In this document: in pieces, positions 52,986-64,000 of the stretch
Position numbering within the stretch: the stretch's first letter is position 1
Layout: each line of letters starts with the position of its first letter
Source of the DNA: Pisaster brevispinus
Lineage: Eukaryota; Echinodermata; Asteroidea; Forcipulatida; Asteriidae
DNA length: 64,000 nt
Assembly (NCBI GenBank): GCA_023634235.1
Contig: JAMKCF010000011.1
Location: 19,950,027 to 20,014,026, forward strand
Direction: 5' to 3'
Made by a program: the position numbers and the translations under genes
The notes under the pieces: generated by a model
What the model saw: only the letters and a program-made list of their open reading frames with translations
Databases searched by the model: none
What the model was told of the DNA's origin: nothing

Positions 52986-53859
52986 CTATAGGAGGGGGGG
53001 GGGAATAAAAAATACAATTAAGTTAATTAGTGAAGGGTACCGGGAGTGTTGACTTGTTGTGATGGGTATTGTTTGGAAGGCGATTGTCCTCTAATGCTGG
53101 TATATTTGATTAGTGGTACCAGTATGTTGAGACGGCTGTACTTTCTAGATTGTAGGACTACAATGTGGGACAAAGAGTTGGTTAGTTATGTACAGCGTGT
53201 GTTCATACCTGAAAATGCACTGTACGAATGATAGTCCAGCTGATAAAGCCCACATTGAAATAATAATAATATAAAACGGGTCGCTGCCTCAGACTTTCAC
53301 CAGGGAAAGATGTAAACACTAGATATTTCTAAGTATCCAGTCTTTTGGTTCACAGCCTTCAGAAGTTGGTAGATAGTAGTTTTATATGAAATTTAATTGT
53401 ATTATGTCTAACAGCACATATTTATTTATTGTAACCAATAGATTAGGTGGGATTCAACAACTAGGCCTTTTAAAAAATAAACTTCTTCCTACCCAGTGCC
53501 GTCCATAGTTTTAACAGTAGTTCAACCAGATGACTTTTTGTGTGTTTTGTTTTTGAGGCTCTCTCTTGATGTGTGATTAATTGTATAAATGCGATGTACG
53601 TACTTTGTTTGAAGGTTTTCAATGTAAATTTGTTAATGCTGTACAATGGAACAAATTTCATGCGTTTCACATGACGAATAATTAAACTGAATTGAACTGA
53701 ATTTGACACCCTTGGTTGTGTTTCCTTGGCATTTAACATTGATCTGAATGTTTTAATTTATCCCAACATGACAGGAAACCAAAGATACAGTTGCGATGAC
53801 AAAAGTAAAAGTAAAAGTAAACCACACTGCTACTTTTTCTAGTCATCTAATATCAATCG

Positions 53860-54028
53860 CAGGCCTGGAATTACACGGAGGCTACGGAGGCCATAACCTC
53901 TGTTGCCCCTGGTCTTGGCCTTGGTGACCCTTCAAAAGTTTCCCACAGAATTTCAGATTTTCCCAATGGAAGCGCCCTTTGCAAAATGAAAATGACCTTG
54001 TCCTCTCAAAGATATCATTCCGTGCCCG
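53860..54028 (+). mobile_element. F5 repeat
   Basis: GCAGGCCTGGAATTACACGG ... TGGTCTTGGCCTTGGTGACC ... CAAAGATATCATTCCGTGCC. Confidence 0.82.
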
Positions 54029-55401
54029 CTATCGTCCCACGGTTTTTAACATTTTCCAAAAGTTTTGTTGTAGAACCCCATAAACTGGCTCTACCAACTC
54101 GTTGAGACAAAAATTCAAAATGGTAATTACATGGTACATTGGTTTAACTTCATTCCATTTTTTTGATTCCATTTTCATTTGAGGAACTGCAGCATCACAA
54201 AAAGGCTACACAAAATGTGTCAGTTGCTCCTCAAACTTCATCATTTGTTACTCAAAATGAAGTGTTCAATGTGCACAAAACATGCTCAGTCTAAATGTTT
54301 TGCTGTGCAAAAATTTCTGGACGAAATCGTTCCCTGTATTGTATCCGGACTTCCATATTAGTGTTGGAAAGGAAATACCACCTTCTTTCAACAATTTTAC
54401 CCTGCCCATTTTAACGAGGTACTGTATATCATTAAAAAGTAAATGCAAAAATTGTTTAAAAGCACTGCTTGTTAACATGAAAATATGAAAACATGAAAGC
54501 AATATGGATATTCACACACATTTTTACCAACAATAATAAACATATCTCATATACATAACATGTGTAATACAAAAGAATGTATCATTTATTACAATCTATA
54601 TCCAATTCTTTTCATTTATTTATTTATTTGTAAAATTCTATTACACTTTACACTGGCAAAGCACTAAAAGGAATTAAAAGATACAATCCACAAAATAGAA
54701 CTATGACTGACGTACACATCAATTTTAAACAACATTGTGAAAAAGGAAACAGTCTGACAGCGAGGGTTTAAAATCAATTGTGATTAAAACGAAGAGGTCA
54801 GAATCCGTGTACATGTAGCCGTGTATTCTAAGCACAACTATTCCCATGCATGATTAGTAAACCAAACCAAGGGCCTTGCTTTGTGTGAAGCATCAAGGAC
54901 AAAATACACCCATGTCAATGACAAATATTATATCAAAATTGTGTATCATTGCTTTCACAGGCATTCAGAACACACTTTGAAATCTAATACTAATTTTAGT
55001 GTTGTCATTTAGCTTTTGAGAAAGACTCTGCTAGGGTTGACGAGCCATTAACTATTGTTTGTATTTATATACCACAGGTCCTTTTGATTGGTATAAAATA
55101 TTAGTTTGTAATTCTATTTTCTCATTAATTTTTTAAAAAGTGGCACCAACAAAAATGTAACACTCAAAATAATATGTGGGCGTGAAACCAAACTACTGTT
55201 TTTTGTTTGTTGATTTTTTATTTTTTTTTGGAGGTTGCCAATCTTTCTGCTTGGTTTATCAGTTATACAATTTTCAAGAATAAACCACACACACAAACAT
55301 GTTTGATGGGCTTGTACATGTACAGTGAACATCGTTAACAAGTACATGTACACACATGTCCAGCATGAACAACACACAGCACACTGTACTCTGTACAAAT
55401 T

Positions 55402-56302
55402 CAGGGCTGGTACATGTACTTCGTTCATTAAAGGGCACCGGCATTTTCTCGTTTGTTCAGGAATATTTCATGGGGCACAAAGGCAATGACCAGGGGGCAA
55501 CAGAGGCAATTGCATCCAGGAAGCATCAGGCCTGCAAATCACCACAGGAAAGTTGTCCTAGATTTCCATCCCAACAACACTCAGTACAAGTACACATGTA
55601 GATCACACAAGTGCAACAAATAAAAACTAGAGTTGACTTTCAGCATACAACAGACTCCCTTGTTTGGTCCCCAGATCTTTACTTTAGAGAACAACAGACG
55701 GGTTTGGTCTTGTAATTATCAATTGTTTTGGAGCATTTCTCAGTCTTTCCGGTTCTTGAGGTTTCAATACTTTAGACAAACACGGAAAATATAGTACGAA
55801 AACAAAGAAAACAACGTCAGCTTGGCTTCCATACAAAATGAGACAACTTCCCCTCTTCCCGCCCCAAAAAGGGAAACAAAATGCCTTCGCTGCACCCTAG
55901 CACACGTAGGCCTACTTAACATCTACATTTACGTATTCCTGTCTCCTTGCACGTACCAATAATCTGTAAAAGTTTGCACAACTTCCCTGGGTCCTGACGC
56001 GACTACCCTGGAAGTTCATAGTGGGAGGAGCACTACATGGAAATGAAAGCTGTGATAAAACAACTTCCTTCTTTGGTTGTCAAGTACTATGCAAAGAGGG
56101 TTTGTCAGACAAATTAAAGTAATGTACATCAGGCCTGATCATTTTTTAATAAAGGGCGAGGGCACCGATTTTCCTCCTAGTTTAGGGCACCTCTATGAGG
56201 AAATTGCAAAGCTCTATCAGAACATTTCAAGGGGCACCAAGGCATTGATCAGGGGCAACAGAGGCAATTGTCTCCGTTGCCTCCATGAAGTATTATGCCT
56301 GG
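55402..56302. mobile_element. Two diverged F5-type repeats (55402-55536 and 56129-56302)
   Basis: Both carry GGGGCACAAAGG or GGGGCACCAAGG, ATGACCAGG or TTGATCAGG, GGGCAACAGAGGCAAT and a GGCCTG or GCCTGG end, with GGTACATGTAC nearby. The body is shorter and differs from the main F5 type. Nothing else is seen between them. Confidence 0.6.
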
Positions 56303-56622
56303 TACATGTACAAACAACAAGGTAGTTTTTTCATCCTTGTACATGATTGCACACGATATTAATCAATTCATAGTTTTAAACATTCAGCAGTTTATGCCTA
56401 CTTCAAGGACTGATGATCAGTAAAACTAATTTTGTGCTCTTGCTTCCAGCTAAGGATTTACCATTTGTCCAGGATTTTGAGCTCATTTATAGTGAGTCTG
56501 GGAAACATTGTTCTCAACATATGGCAATATTTCTCAGTACAGTGATACTGGTACATGTACATGTATCAAGATAGATGGAGTTTCATATTAAAACTACATC
56601 ATTCCTGACATCAACCAAATAT

Positions 56623-56783
56623 CAGGCCTGGAATTCCTTCTTTGAGGGGGCAAGGCCATTTTCATTTTCCAAAGGGCACTTCTGGTGGAAAATCTTTTAA
56701 AGTCTATGGGAAACTTTTGAAGGGGCACCAAGGCCAAGACCAGGGGCAACAGAGGCCATGGCCTCCATGGAAATCCAGGCCAG
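56623..56783 (-). mobile_element. F5 repeat
   Basis: CAGGCCTGGAATTCCTTCTT ... AGGGGCACCAAGGCCAAGAC ... GGAAATCCAGGCCAG. Diverged relatives at 59729-59865 (+), 55402-55536 and 56129-56302. Confidence 0.84.
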
Positions 56784-57000
56784 AAATATCACAATGTAAA
56801 TGTACAACCCAATAATGTAGGATAGACTTTTTTACAGTTCGCATTCATAAGTGGACAAAACTCTCAAATTTCTTGGGGGCGCCATCGCGGCATATACTGC
56901 ACTTGTACTTTCAAAAGATCTGTTGTTTTTGTAAACAATAATGAGATTAATAACAATCTTATGGCAAACTGTTTCGCCGAACAAAGATATTGACAAAATA

Positions 57001-57126
57001 GGGAGCCCGCCAACATTCGGGCTTGATACATTAGCTCAGTTGGTAGTTGGTAGAATTGGGGCACATTAATCCGGAGGAGGTCGCAGGTTCAAGTTCTGCT
57101 CTAGTAAATCTTTTTTTGTTCATCCC
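57001..57126 (+). mobile_element. tRNA-like SINE head, family C
   Basis: GGGAGCCCGCCAACATTCGG, then TTAGCTCAGTTGGTAG and GCAGGTTCAAGTTCTGCTCT. A short further piece of the same leader (TTGACAAAATAGGGAGATCG) is at 45617-45665. Confidence 0.72.
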
Positions 57127-59340
57127 AAAAGAGTAAAAGTGTTCGAAAATGTGTTTATAACATGTAGGCATAGTGCAGTCAATTGCGCTTTTAAAATTTG
57201 TACTATGACACCATTGATCAGCAAAAACTGCATCTGGAGTGGTGGACGATGCTATCCTACTCACTCGTCATTGTGCATTCTTGACACATGCATGTACTCC
57301 AAAATGTGCTGTAAAACATGAGTCCCAAAGTACATGCACTTTTGATAAACAACCTCAAATGACCGGGTTTTTTTTTTTTGCAAGAATAGGTCATGATGTG
57401 GTTTGATGAATATAATTTAGAAAATGACTAAAAAAATCCAGTGTTGTGATCAAAAGTTTAACATGAATGTGTATAATTTAGAGCTGTTTGCTGTTTGGAA
57501 CCAAAACAAATAGTGCATGGTTTAGTTTTTCCTCCATGTTTATACAGTGTCGCAGAAAATGTTTGTCCGCAATTGCCAATAATGTGGTATTGTTTCTCTG
57601 AACGCCTGCAACCAGATCACTGCTCCCATGAGTCACCAGAGTAAATAAGGAAATAATTATTGATAAGAATCACTCCCTGGAAAGAAACCACTGGGCAGGC
57701 ATGGAGGGGGACAATAGATGGATCACCACTGAGTGGGTTTGTGTATTGATTGGAAACCATTTAATCACATTAGCCATACTGCCCCAAAGGGTTCCCCAAT
57801 TCAGGATTACTGATATCCTGATTGAGAAAAAGTTAATCGAATTGAGGTATTTGTATCCCGTTCGGGATAGTTTAGATCTTTGACCCAAACCACAGGTTGG
57901 CTATTGTGACTGAAGATGTTATCCTGATCAGGAGAAGAGGGTTCTAATTGGGATACACACAATATCTCTCATTTGGGACAGTTTGTGACTTTGTGACAAG
58001 GATCATTATTACCACAAACTCAGACTGGCTACTGTAACAGCATGTATTGTTGAGTTTACCTCATGGGACAAGAAGTTCCAATCACGAACCTCCCAACTGA
58101 ACATCCTCTTAAGTGAGGGTCATACTTTGGTAATGCCCCCGCCCCCCCCAAAAAAATGATATTAAACAAAATTGTGTAACTTCTATCCGAAACTTACATC
58201 TTGGTAAAAAGATGGTAATGGAGGTAGTTATTTTGTCAGAGGTGCCCCCATTGATTAGAAATCATTAGGAATGTGTTGAACCAAAACTCGCCAGGGGAGT
58301 TTGGGAGATTCAACATTTCCGTTGTGTCCATTTGTGAATGCTCTGACTGGCAATGCAGGTACAAACCGCACCTTGCTAAACGTGGATTGGTTCGATGTTC
58401 TTGATGAAAATACAGTGACAGTTTTTTTGCTGTTTTCTCAACAAGCAGACACTGTATTTAGCTTTAACTTTCACAGGTGACTTTATTGGCAGTTTGGCCT
58501 ATACTGTATATCAGTATATCTTGACAAAAACCAATCTATGTACCTAATGTATGACCTACTTTAAATGAAATACATGAGCTAAATATATTTTAAGTTTCCA
58601 ATTTCTATGAGAGCTTCATTGGTTCTTAAAGGTAGTTGTATTAAGCATAATGTAAACTAAGCACAAGCTTTTGCAAAGCGACTACATCTGCAGAGATGTG
58701 TACATTCCTTGTGAAAGTCCTGGCTCCAAGAGTAAATATAGTGCTCTACACAAACTGGTGTATGGGTTAAAACCAAATAATTTCTCCCCAGTGCAAATTC
58801 AACATCTATTTAGTTACATATGTCCCACTAGTAGAAACACTGTTTTTGTCTACGGAACTTGATAACTGTAAAGTAATTGTAAATTCAAAACATGATCTGT
58901 ACAAAATCTCAATTTTGAATTATAAAAATTCACCATGTCCCTTTACGTATACAACTTAAAGTCATACGTATTCATTTAATAAATTGAACTATGAGTAAGC
59001 ACTGTAACATGTTCAGTTGGCTCTGATCTTGGCTGGAGATCAATCTATGACATTTTGTGTGGCACTCCAGGAGTGTGAATTACAGGACAACCACTATGAA
59101 CTCAACTCCTTTCAACTGGAACCACATGCATTTTCTGGGTTAAAATATTATAATGTGTAACACCCAGTGCCCGAGGACTATAAATTCATAGTTTAATAAC
59201 TACATGATTAGTCTAATAGATGTTAATTTTTGCATCGGGGATAAAAAGTATTATTTGGTTTTACCCATACACCGATGTGTGTAAATTACTGTATAGGCCT
59301 ACTCGGTACTTTTCCTCAGAGTCCTGTGAAAAAACGCATA

Positions 59341-59429
59341 CGTATTACTCGGGTGGGATTCGAACCCATGATCTTTACCATTCTAGAGTAGATGTGTTAC
59401 CACTAGACCACTGAGATTGCCCAGTAGAG
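59341..59429 (-). mobile_element. tRNA-like SINE head, separate type
   Basis: On the minus strand GGCAATCTCAGTGGTCTAGT, GGTAACAC and then GGGTTCGAATCCCACCCGAG. A and B boxes are excellent, but the acceptor arm (GGCAATC) has no partner at the 3' side, so I call a SINE or tRNA pseudogene and not a tRNA. Confidence 0.65.
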
Positions 59430-60963
59430 GCAATTTGAATCCTGTTTTTTAGCAGTGGGTACCGCAAAAATTTAATAGCTGTTGTATTTGCATCGGGGAT
59501 AAAGAATATTACATGTATGAATGTCATTGTGCACTACAAGTTACGTCAATGATCCCGGCTACATGGGCAATGCATTGTTGTAAATTGTTTTGCAGTTGGT
59601 TACCTCGTGTGTTGAAAGCATTTATTGTGCAAGGTAAATGTACAAAAATAACATAGAGTGTCTAGTTTTAATATCGAACCCCAAAAAACTTGTTATTCTT
59701 AAGAGGAACTTTGCACAGTGTACTTCCAAGACTGGAAGTTCACAGAGGACTCTTGTTGCCCTAGTCCTGGCTTCGGTGCCCCTTCAAAAGTTTCCCATAC
59801 GACTTCCAGATGGAAGTGCCCTTTGCAAAATCAAAATGGCCTTGCCCTGATGAACTTCTGGCCGGTACTTCTACAAAATAATTTATCATAAACAAAATAT
59901 TAAAAAGTAGTAATTTAAGAGGGCGACTTAAACACACTGCAGCAGCCCGTGTATGCGTTTAGCAGTCAATAGGCAGGATGCAATGTACTACACGTTAAAT
60001 TTCACAGATAGCATATTTATGCACATTCCTCATGGCTGTTTACAAACTTCAGGGAATGTTCAAGTTTGCTGGAGAATAAAAATTACACACATTTTTGTGC
60101 GAAGGATGCAATTCTACCTCCATGTTTATTAAACCATCATCCATGTTTATACCATGGAGATTAAGTGCAGTTTTGTTGTACATTTTGGCCCCATGGGTGC
60201 ACACCCTTGAACCACTGCATCCTTCCTGCTCAGTTTTCAAGGCAATAGCATTACACCTGCCCTGCTTATTACCCTCAGTAACACCGGGAGTGGTTGCCTT
60301 TTTTGTTTTGTGTAGTGGTATACACTGTCAGGACATACGAGAAGCTATTGGGGAAATAGAAGACTAGTAGGAAAGGAATTCCTGCCTGGCTTGATGTCAC
60401 ACTTGAGTGAACCTTGACAACATACAGGTGGATGCAGGAATAATTGTGGTCAGTAGTGTAATTATATCTGGGTGCATTTACCTGGCTTGATCTACATGTA
60501 CCTACTGTAGACATATTACATGTAAAAAAATGTACAAGACCATGTAACCTGTGACATCAGATGTTTACAAGAGCCACTGAGCCTGGACTTCCTGCAGGCC
60601 CAATTTGTGCCTGCACAGCAGCCCAATTGAAGAGAGCAATGGAAGAGAACATCAAATCTTAATATTTTTTGACGGAGATTGCAATCTGATTTTTACAACC
60701 TTTTTTTATATGAAAGAGGGCACATCTGAAAAGTTGTTCAGCTGTCACTCTTATAACTTGAATTTATGTTACAGTTATGAACTGACAAATTTCCCATATG
60801 ACTAGTGTAGTATCTTGCTTGCCAGAAAAGCCATGGAGTGTACAAAGTCACTCTTTTTGTAAGCAAAGTTTACATGGTGTATAGACTGTAAATACACAGT
60901 AACCTTTTCCTGTTTACTTGCTCTTGATTCTGATGGTCCAGAAAGTTATCCTTAAATCGGGGC

Positions 60964-61019
60964 AGGTCACTGAGGGTCAGGGCAGGTCACTGAAGGTCAG
61001 GGCAGGTCACTGAAGGTCA
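60964..61019 (+). repeat. 20-bp tandem repeat with six AGGTCA-type half-sites at 10-bp spacing
   Basis: Half-sites at 60964, 60974 (GGGTCA), 60984, 60994, 61004 and 61014, separated by alternating CTGA and GGGC. Each adjacent pair is a direct repeat with a 4-bp spacer (DR4 format). It may simply be a minisatellite; regulatory function is only a possibility. Confidence 0.85.
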
Positions 61020-61850
61020 GGGCTACAAAATGTGTGGTTTAGTTCACTGTATCACATGTACACACATCCGATTTACTCAAAAACTGTGTCAACAATATTG
61101 CACCAGCGGCTGAAGATTCTATGGGAATGTTTTACTGAATCATTCTAAACCATGGAGGTCACCCACAAATATCTCGTGAAGAATGTTTCCAAAAGTTATC
61201 ACGTATACCCTTTATCAGCCCCTGAAAGTTCATATACTGTACAAAATCAGTTAAATGCTTGTAAAATAATTTTTTTAAACGTCAAGTTGATTACTAGCAT
61301 CTATAGCAGTCCCGAGATTAACTTCAAGTTCAACCTTTTCAAGAACATTCTGAAATTAATTCCTGTTTTTTAGATGGAGTTAAAATGTTACCATTTCTAC
61401 TTGCACAACACCTGAGTAAGATTGAAACTTTAAAGAAAACTGGGGAAAAAAGTGCACAATTTTCCCCACATATATGGGCCTAATAGCAGCTGGACTAAAA
61501 CTATTAGTTCAGCAGGAAATGGTACAGTACAGCATTCAATGCGAACCCGACATCACAATTTACATGCAATTTGGCAATAAAACTGTCTTCATAGAGCATG
61601 GATGGTATCACTCAGGACATCCAACTTCCCACAGAAGGAAAAGTTTGTACTTGCAGTCGAGACTGTTTTTGTTCACAGAGGTAATGGAAACTAATAAAGA
61701 TTGCTACACGAACTAATATCTTTTTCCTTCATGAAAGAGTAAAGGAAAAAAACGCAAAAGCCCATTTATATAAATGTGTTTTCCCCCCAAATGTACAAGG
61801 TAACTTTCGCTATGTACTGCAGGAGTGCAAGTCATTGCTGACAAAAGCCT

Positions 61851-62255
61851 GAAACGAGGATCAAACTTTTAGGAGGTATGTTGAAATGATTTCCACCGTT
61901 TGGTAACCCCAAGAGTTTCTGATTTCAAGGAGCTTCAGGGAACAGTATCATCCGCACTAGAGACGTAGACCAACAGCTTCTTTTCCCCTAGTTTCTTCGC
62001 TGTTTCATAGAATTGTTCTATTTATCCTTCACTTTGTAGTTCTTTTTATGCAACTTGATTCTAGCTTTTGCTATGGGCCGCTTTTCATCTTGTTGATGTT
62101 TTCATCAGGTCCCTCAATCCAATTTTTAAAAAAGAAGAACAAAAAAGAGAGCAGGTTTTTTTTCTATCTGAACAAAATAACGACAATTTTTTCACCAAGA
62201 AGACTTTAAAAAAGTCTGAATTCAGATAGACGTCTGAAATTTCTCACATGCCTGA
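61851..62255 (+). mobile_element. F10 repeat
   Basis: ACGAGGATCAAACTTTTAGG, TTGAAATGATTTCCACCGTT, GGTAACCCCAAGAGTTTCTG, GGAACAGTATCATCCGCACT, AAAAAGTCTGAATTCAGATA, CGTCTGAAATTTCTCAC. Confidence 0.72.
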
Positions 62256-64000
62256 TACTGAAGAGTGATGTACAATGTGTTACATGTATATCTGGACAAC
62301 ACATTCATGCAACTAGGCTTCCCTTGACTTTCCTTTTCTCCCAGACAGCAAGACCAGATGAATAAATGTGCAGCTTGACTTTGAATAAGACTGCCAGCAT
62401 AACTATCTCAATTCCTTTTCCGCTCTTGTAGTCTTTCATTTGCCACGTTCATTCATCAACATCATGATCAATACACAGTCACTTCTCAGTCACAGCTTGA
62501 CTGTGAACGTGTCACAAATGAACACAATTCATTTAGATTGAACACATGTACACTGTACACAGTGCAATCATACTCAAATACAGGGCACTGCGCTGTTTTT
62601 TATATCAATAAAAAAAATGATTATAATAAATAAACAAATTGACAGAAGCATTACACAATGTGCTGTTTTGAAGTGAGTATACCCCCCCTACATGACCTTC
62701 AGACTTTTCTGGCGGGAAAAAAAATATGGACAGCCACTATTTCAATCCTACATTTAGATAAGACATTGTTGGGTAAGCAAAGTACAGTATTCATTGTTGT
62801 TCGAGAGTTCAAGTTGAACAATGTCTGGAACTACAATGACTTCCGAAGTCAAATATGAATTCCAGACTGTGCATTACATGGTTTTGGGGGCAGGTTTTTC
62901 ACACAGCAAGCTCCAGATGGGAAATGCCTACCAGGCTTAATACATAACTATTTCATCTCGTTTGGTTGAGCTTGCCCGAGAAATGTAGCAAAGCAAAACT
63001 GTCTTTTTTGTTATAGTCTTGAGTAACTCAAAATTGACCATCAACTAGCGACAAGGAAATCAGTGAACAAACTGTATCTAGAAGATTGCCTGAAGCATGA
63101 GGCAAAGAAAAACTGTCTTTCAGTCTTTAATGAAAAGTCAGTGAACAAATTAACTTGTAAATCATGGCTTTGTTGGACTAATGAACATTTCTTTTGACGA
63201 GGCCAGGTGACTAGACTAGACCATTTACTGTTTTGATTCGTAGTCTGCACAGCTGCTCCAGTATTGGCGAAACAATGTTACTACAATGACCGCATAAACC
63301 TTTTAAAATACTGCGCACCGTAGACTATTATTATCATTTCTAAAAATACATTTCTAGAATAAAAACGGGTAAACAATGAATGCCTGCTGTGTCTACAACC
63401 AGTTCAATGCTTACAAAATATGTCCATATGGTCTGGAATGTGGCTACGAACTTGTACACTTTTGTAGGCCCATTGAATATGGACTGTATTTGTGCATGTT
63501 GACATCCAACAAAGAAAGTAACTTTGAAGTTACCCCCCCCCCCCACCACCAACCCATAGACACCTAATGAACTGAAATCCCAACAAATCGTATATTTGAT
63601 TAACTTCCATGGGTCATTTGTTAGTAAATCCTGGATTGTCTACATGAACTCTCAACAATGTTTGGTAATTTATTGACTGCTTTTGAGATCCGTTTGGATT
63701 CACATAATTACGGGCAACAAACTTATAGCAATTCATTTGTTGTAAAGGCCTGTTCATTAAGACTATTGAAGACTGGAAAATTAACACTTTTACTACCATA
63801 CATGCACTAGGAACTTACACAATGTACACAAAAAGTGGTGCAGATTACAACTGGGATTCTGTTTTTAAGCCACTTAAAAAAAGATTTGTGACTTTGCTCG
63901 TCTTCGTTGTACAGCACCATGACCGATTTGCCTGGATGACAAACGCACCGTGTGACATGATTATTGCTACGATGCACACACACATGAACTAATTCTGTAC

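Larger units (their letters stand above)
45304..50227 (-). other. 4.9-kb intron between IQGAP exons 3 and 4
   Basis: Non-coding by inspection. Contains a decayed LINE C-terminus (about 46770-46900), an F5 repeat (48129-48325), a cluster of three palindromic MITEs (48694-49188), an F1 MITE (49998-50159), a 12-G run near 47948, and AT-rich sequence with no recognised feature in most of 45670-46760 and 46900-48100. Confidence 0.7.
52986..64000 (-). other. 5' intron of IQGAP, open at right window edge (>11 kb)
   Basis: I looked for the expected upstream CH exons (a YEYLCHLEEA-like segment and a GVYLAKLG-like segment) on the minus strand and found none, so they should lie beyond 64000. The region holds F5 repeats at five places, tRNA-like SINE heads (57001-57126 and 59341-59429), an F10 repeat (61851-62255), an AGGTCA array (60964-61019) and a possible LINE tail (53585-53704). 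Large parts (54040-55400, 57130-59330, 62260-64000) show nothing I recognise. Confidence 0.65.

Noticed and set aside
57131..59330. Possible second gene upstream of the CH exons
   Set aside because: Only short ORFs without recognisable domains; codon patterns and splice sites are not coherent.

Overview
The window looks like animal nuclear DNA from an echinoderm, probably a sea star, although the species cannot be proved from the sequence alone. The reasons are short exons with GT-AG introns, AT-rich introns full of palindromic MITEs, tRNA-derived SINEs with ATT-type tails, LINE 3' ends, and one recognisable deuterostome-type protein. There is no sign of bacterial operons, CRISPR or prophage.

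The window holds one protein-coding gene that I can support: an IQGAP (IQ-motif-containing RasGAP-like scaffold) on the minus strand. I assembled 41 coding exons from 52985 (CH domain) down to the stop codon at 5356..5358. All 40 exon junctions agree in reading phase, and the joined exons encode 1,570 residues. The start codon, promoter and roughly the first hundred residues lie beyond position 64000, so the intron at the right edge is longer than 11 kb. Domain order is: CH domain (second half, exons 1-3), six coiled-coil IR repeats (exons 6-16), a WW-like domain (exon 17), four IQ motifs (exons 18-21), the RasGAP-related GRD (exons 23-31) and the RasGAP C-terminal domain RGCT (exons 37-41), ending in FYGK.

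Layout from left to right: 1-5.3 kb is downstream or 3' UTR sequence with repeats. 5.4-18.6 kb holds the C-terminal exons and most of the GRD. 18.6-28.2 kb contains two large introns, of 2.8 and 6.7 kb. 28.2-33.4 kb holds the early GRD, the IQ motifs and the WW domain. 34.3-45.3 kb is the IR region, built from a repeating two-exon cassette. 45.3-53 kb carries the CH exons, separated by large introns. 53-64 kb is intronic, or upstream sequence, with no exon that I can recognise.

The rest is an archive of non-autonomous mobile elements. It includes at least ten interspersed families, several foldback elements, a nested insertion, a pair of MITE families found side by side at two loci, two minisatellites, and a helically phased array of AGGTCA half-sites. 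The most interesting gene-level observations are a candidate 6-nt in-frame microexon in the GRD intron and the phase-conserved exon-pair duplication that built the IR repeats.
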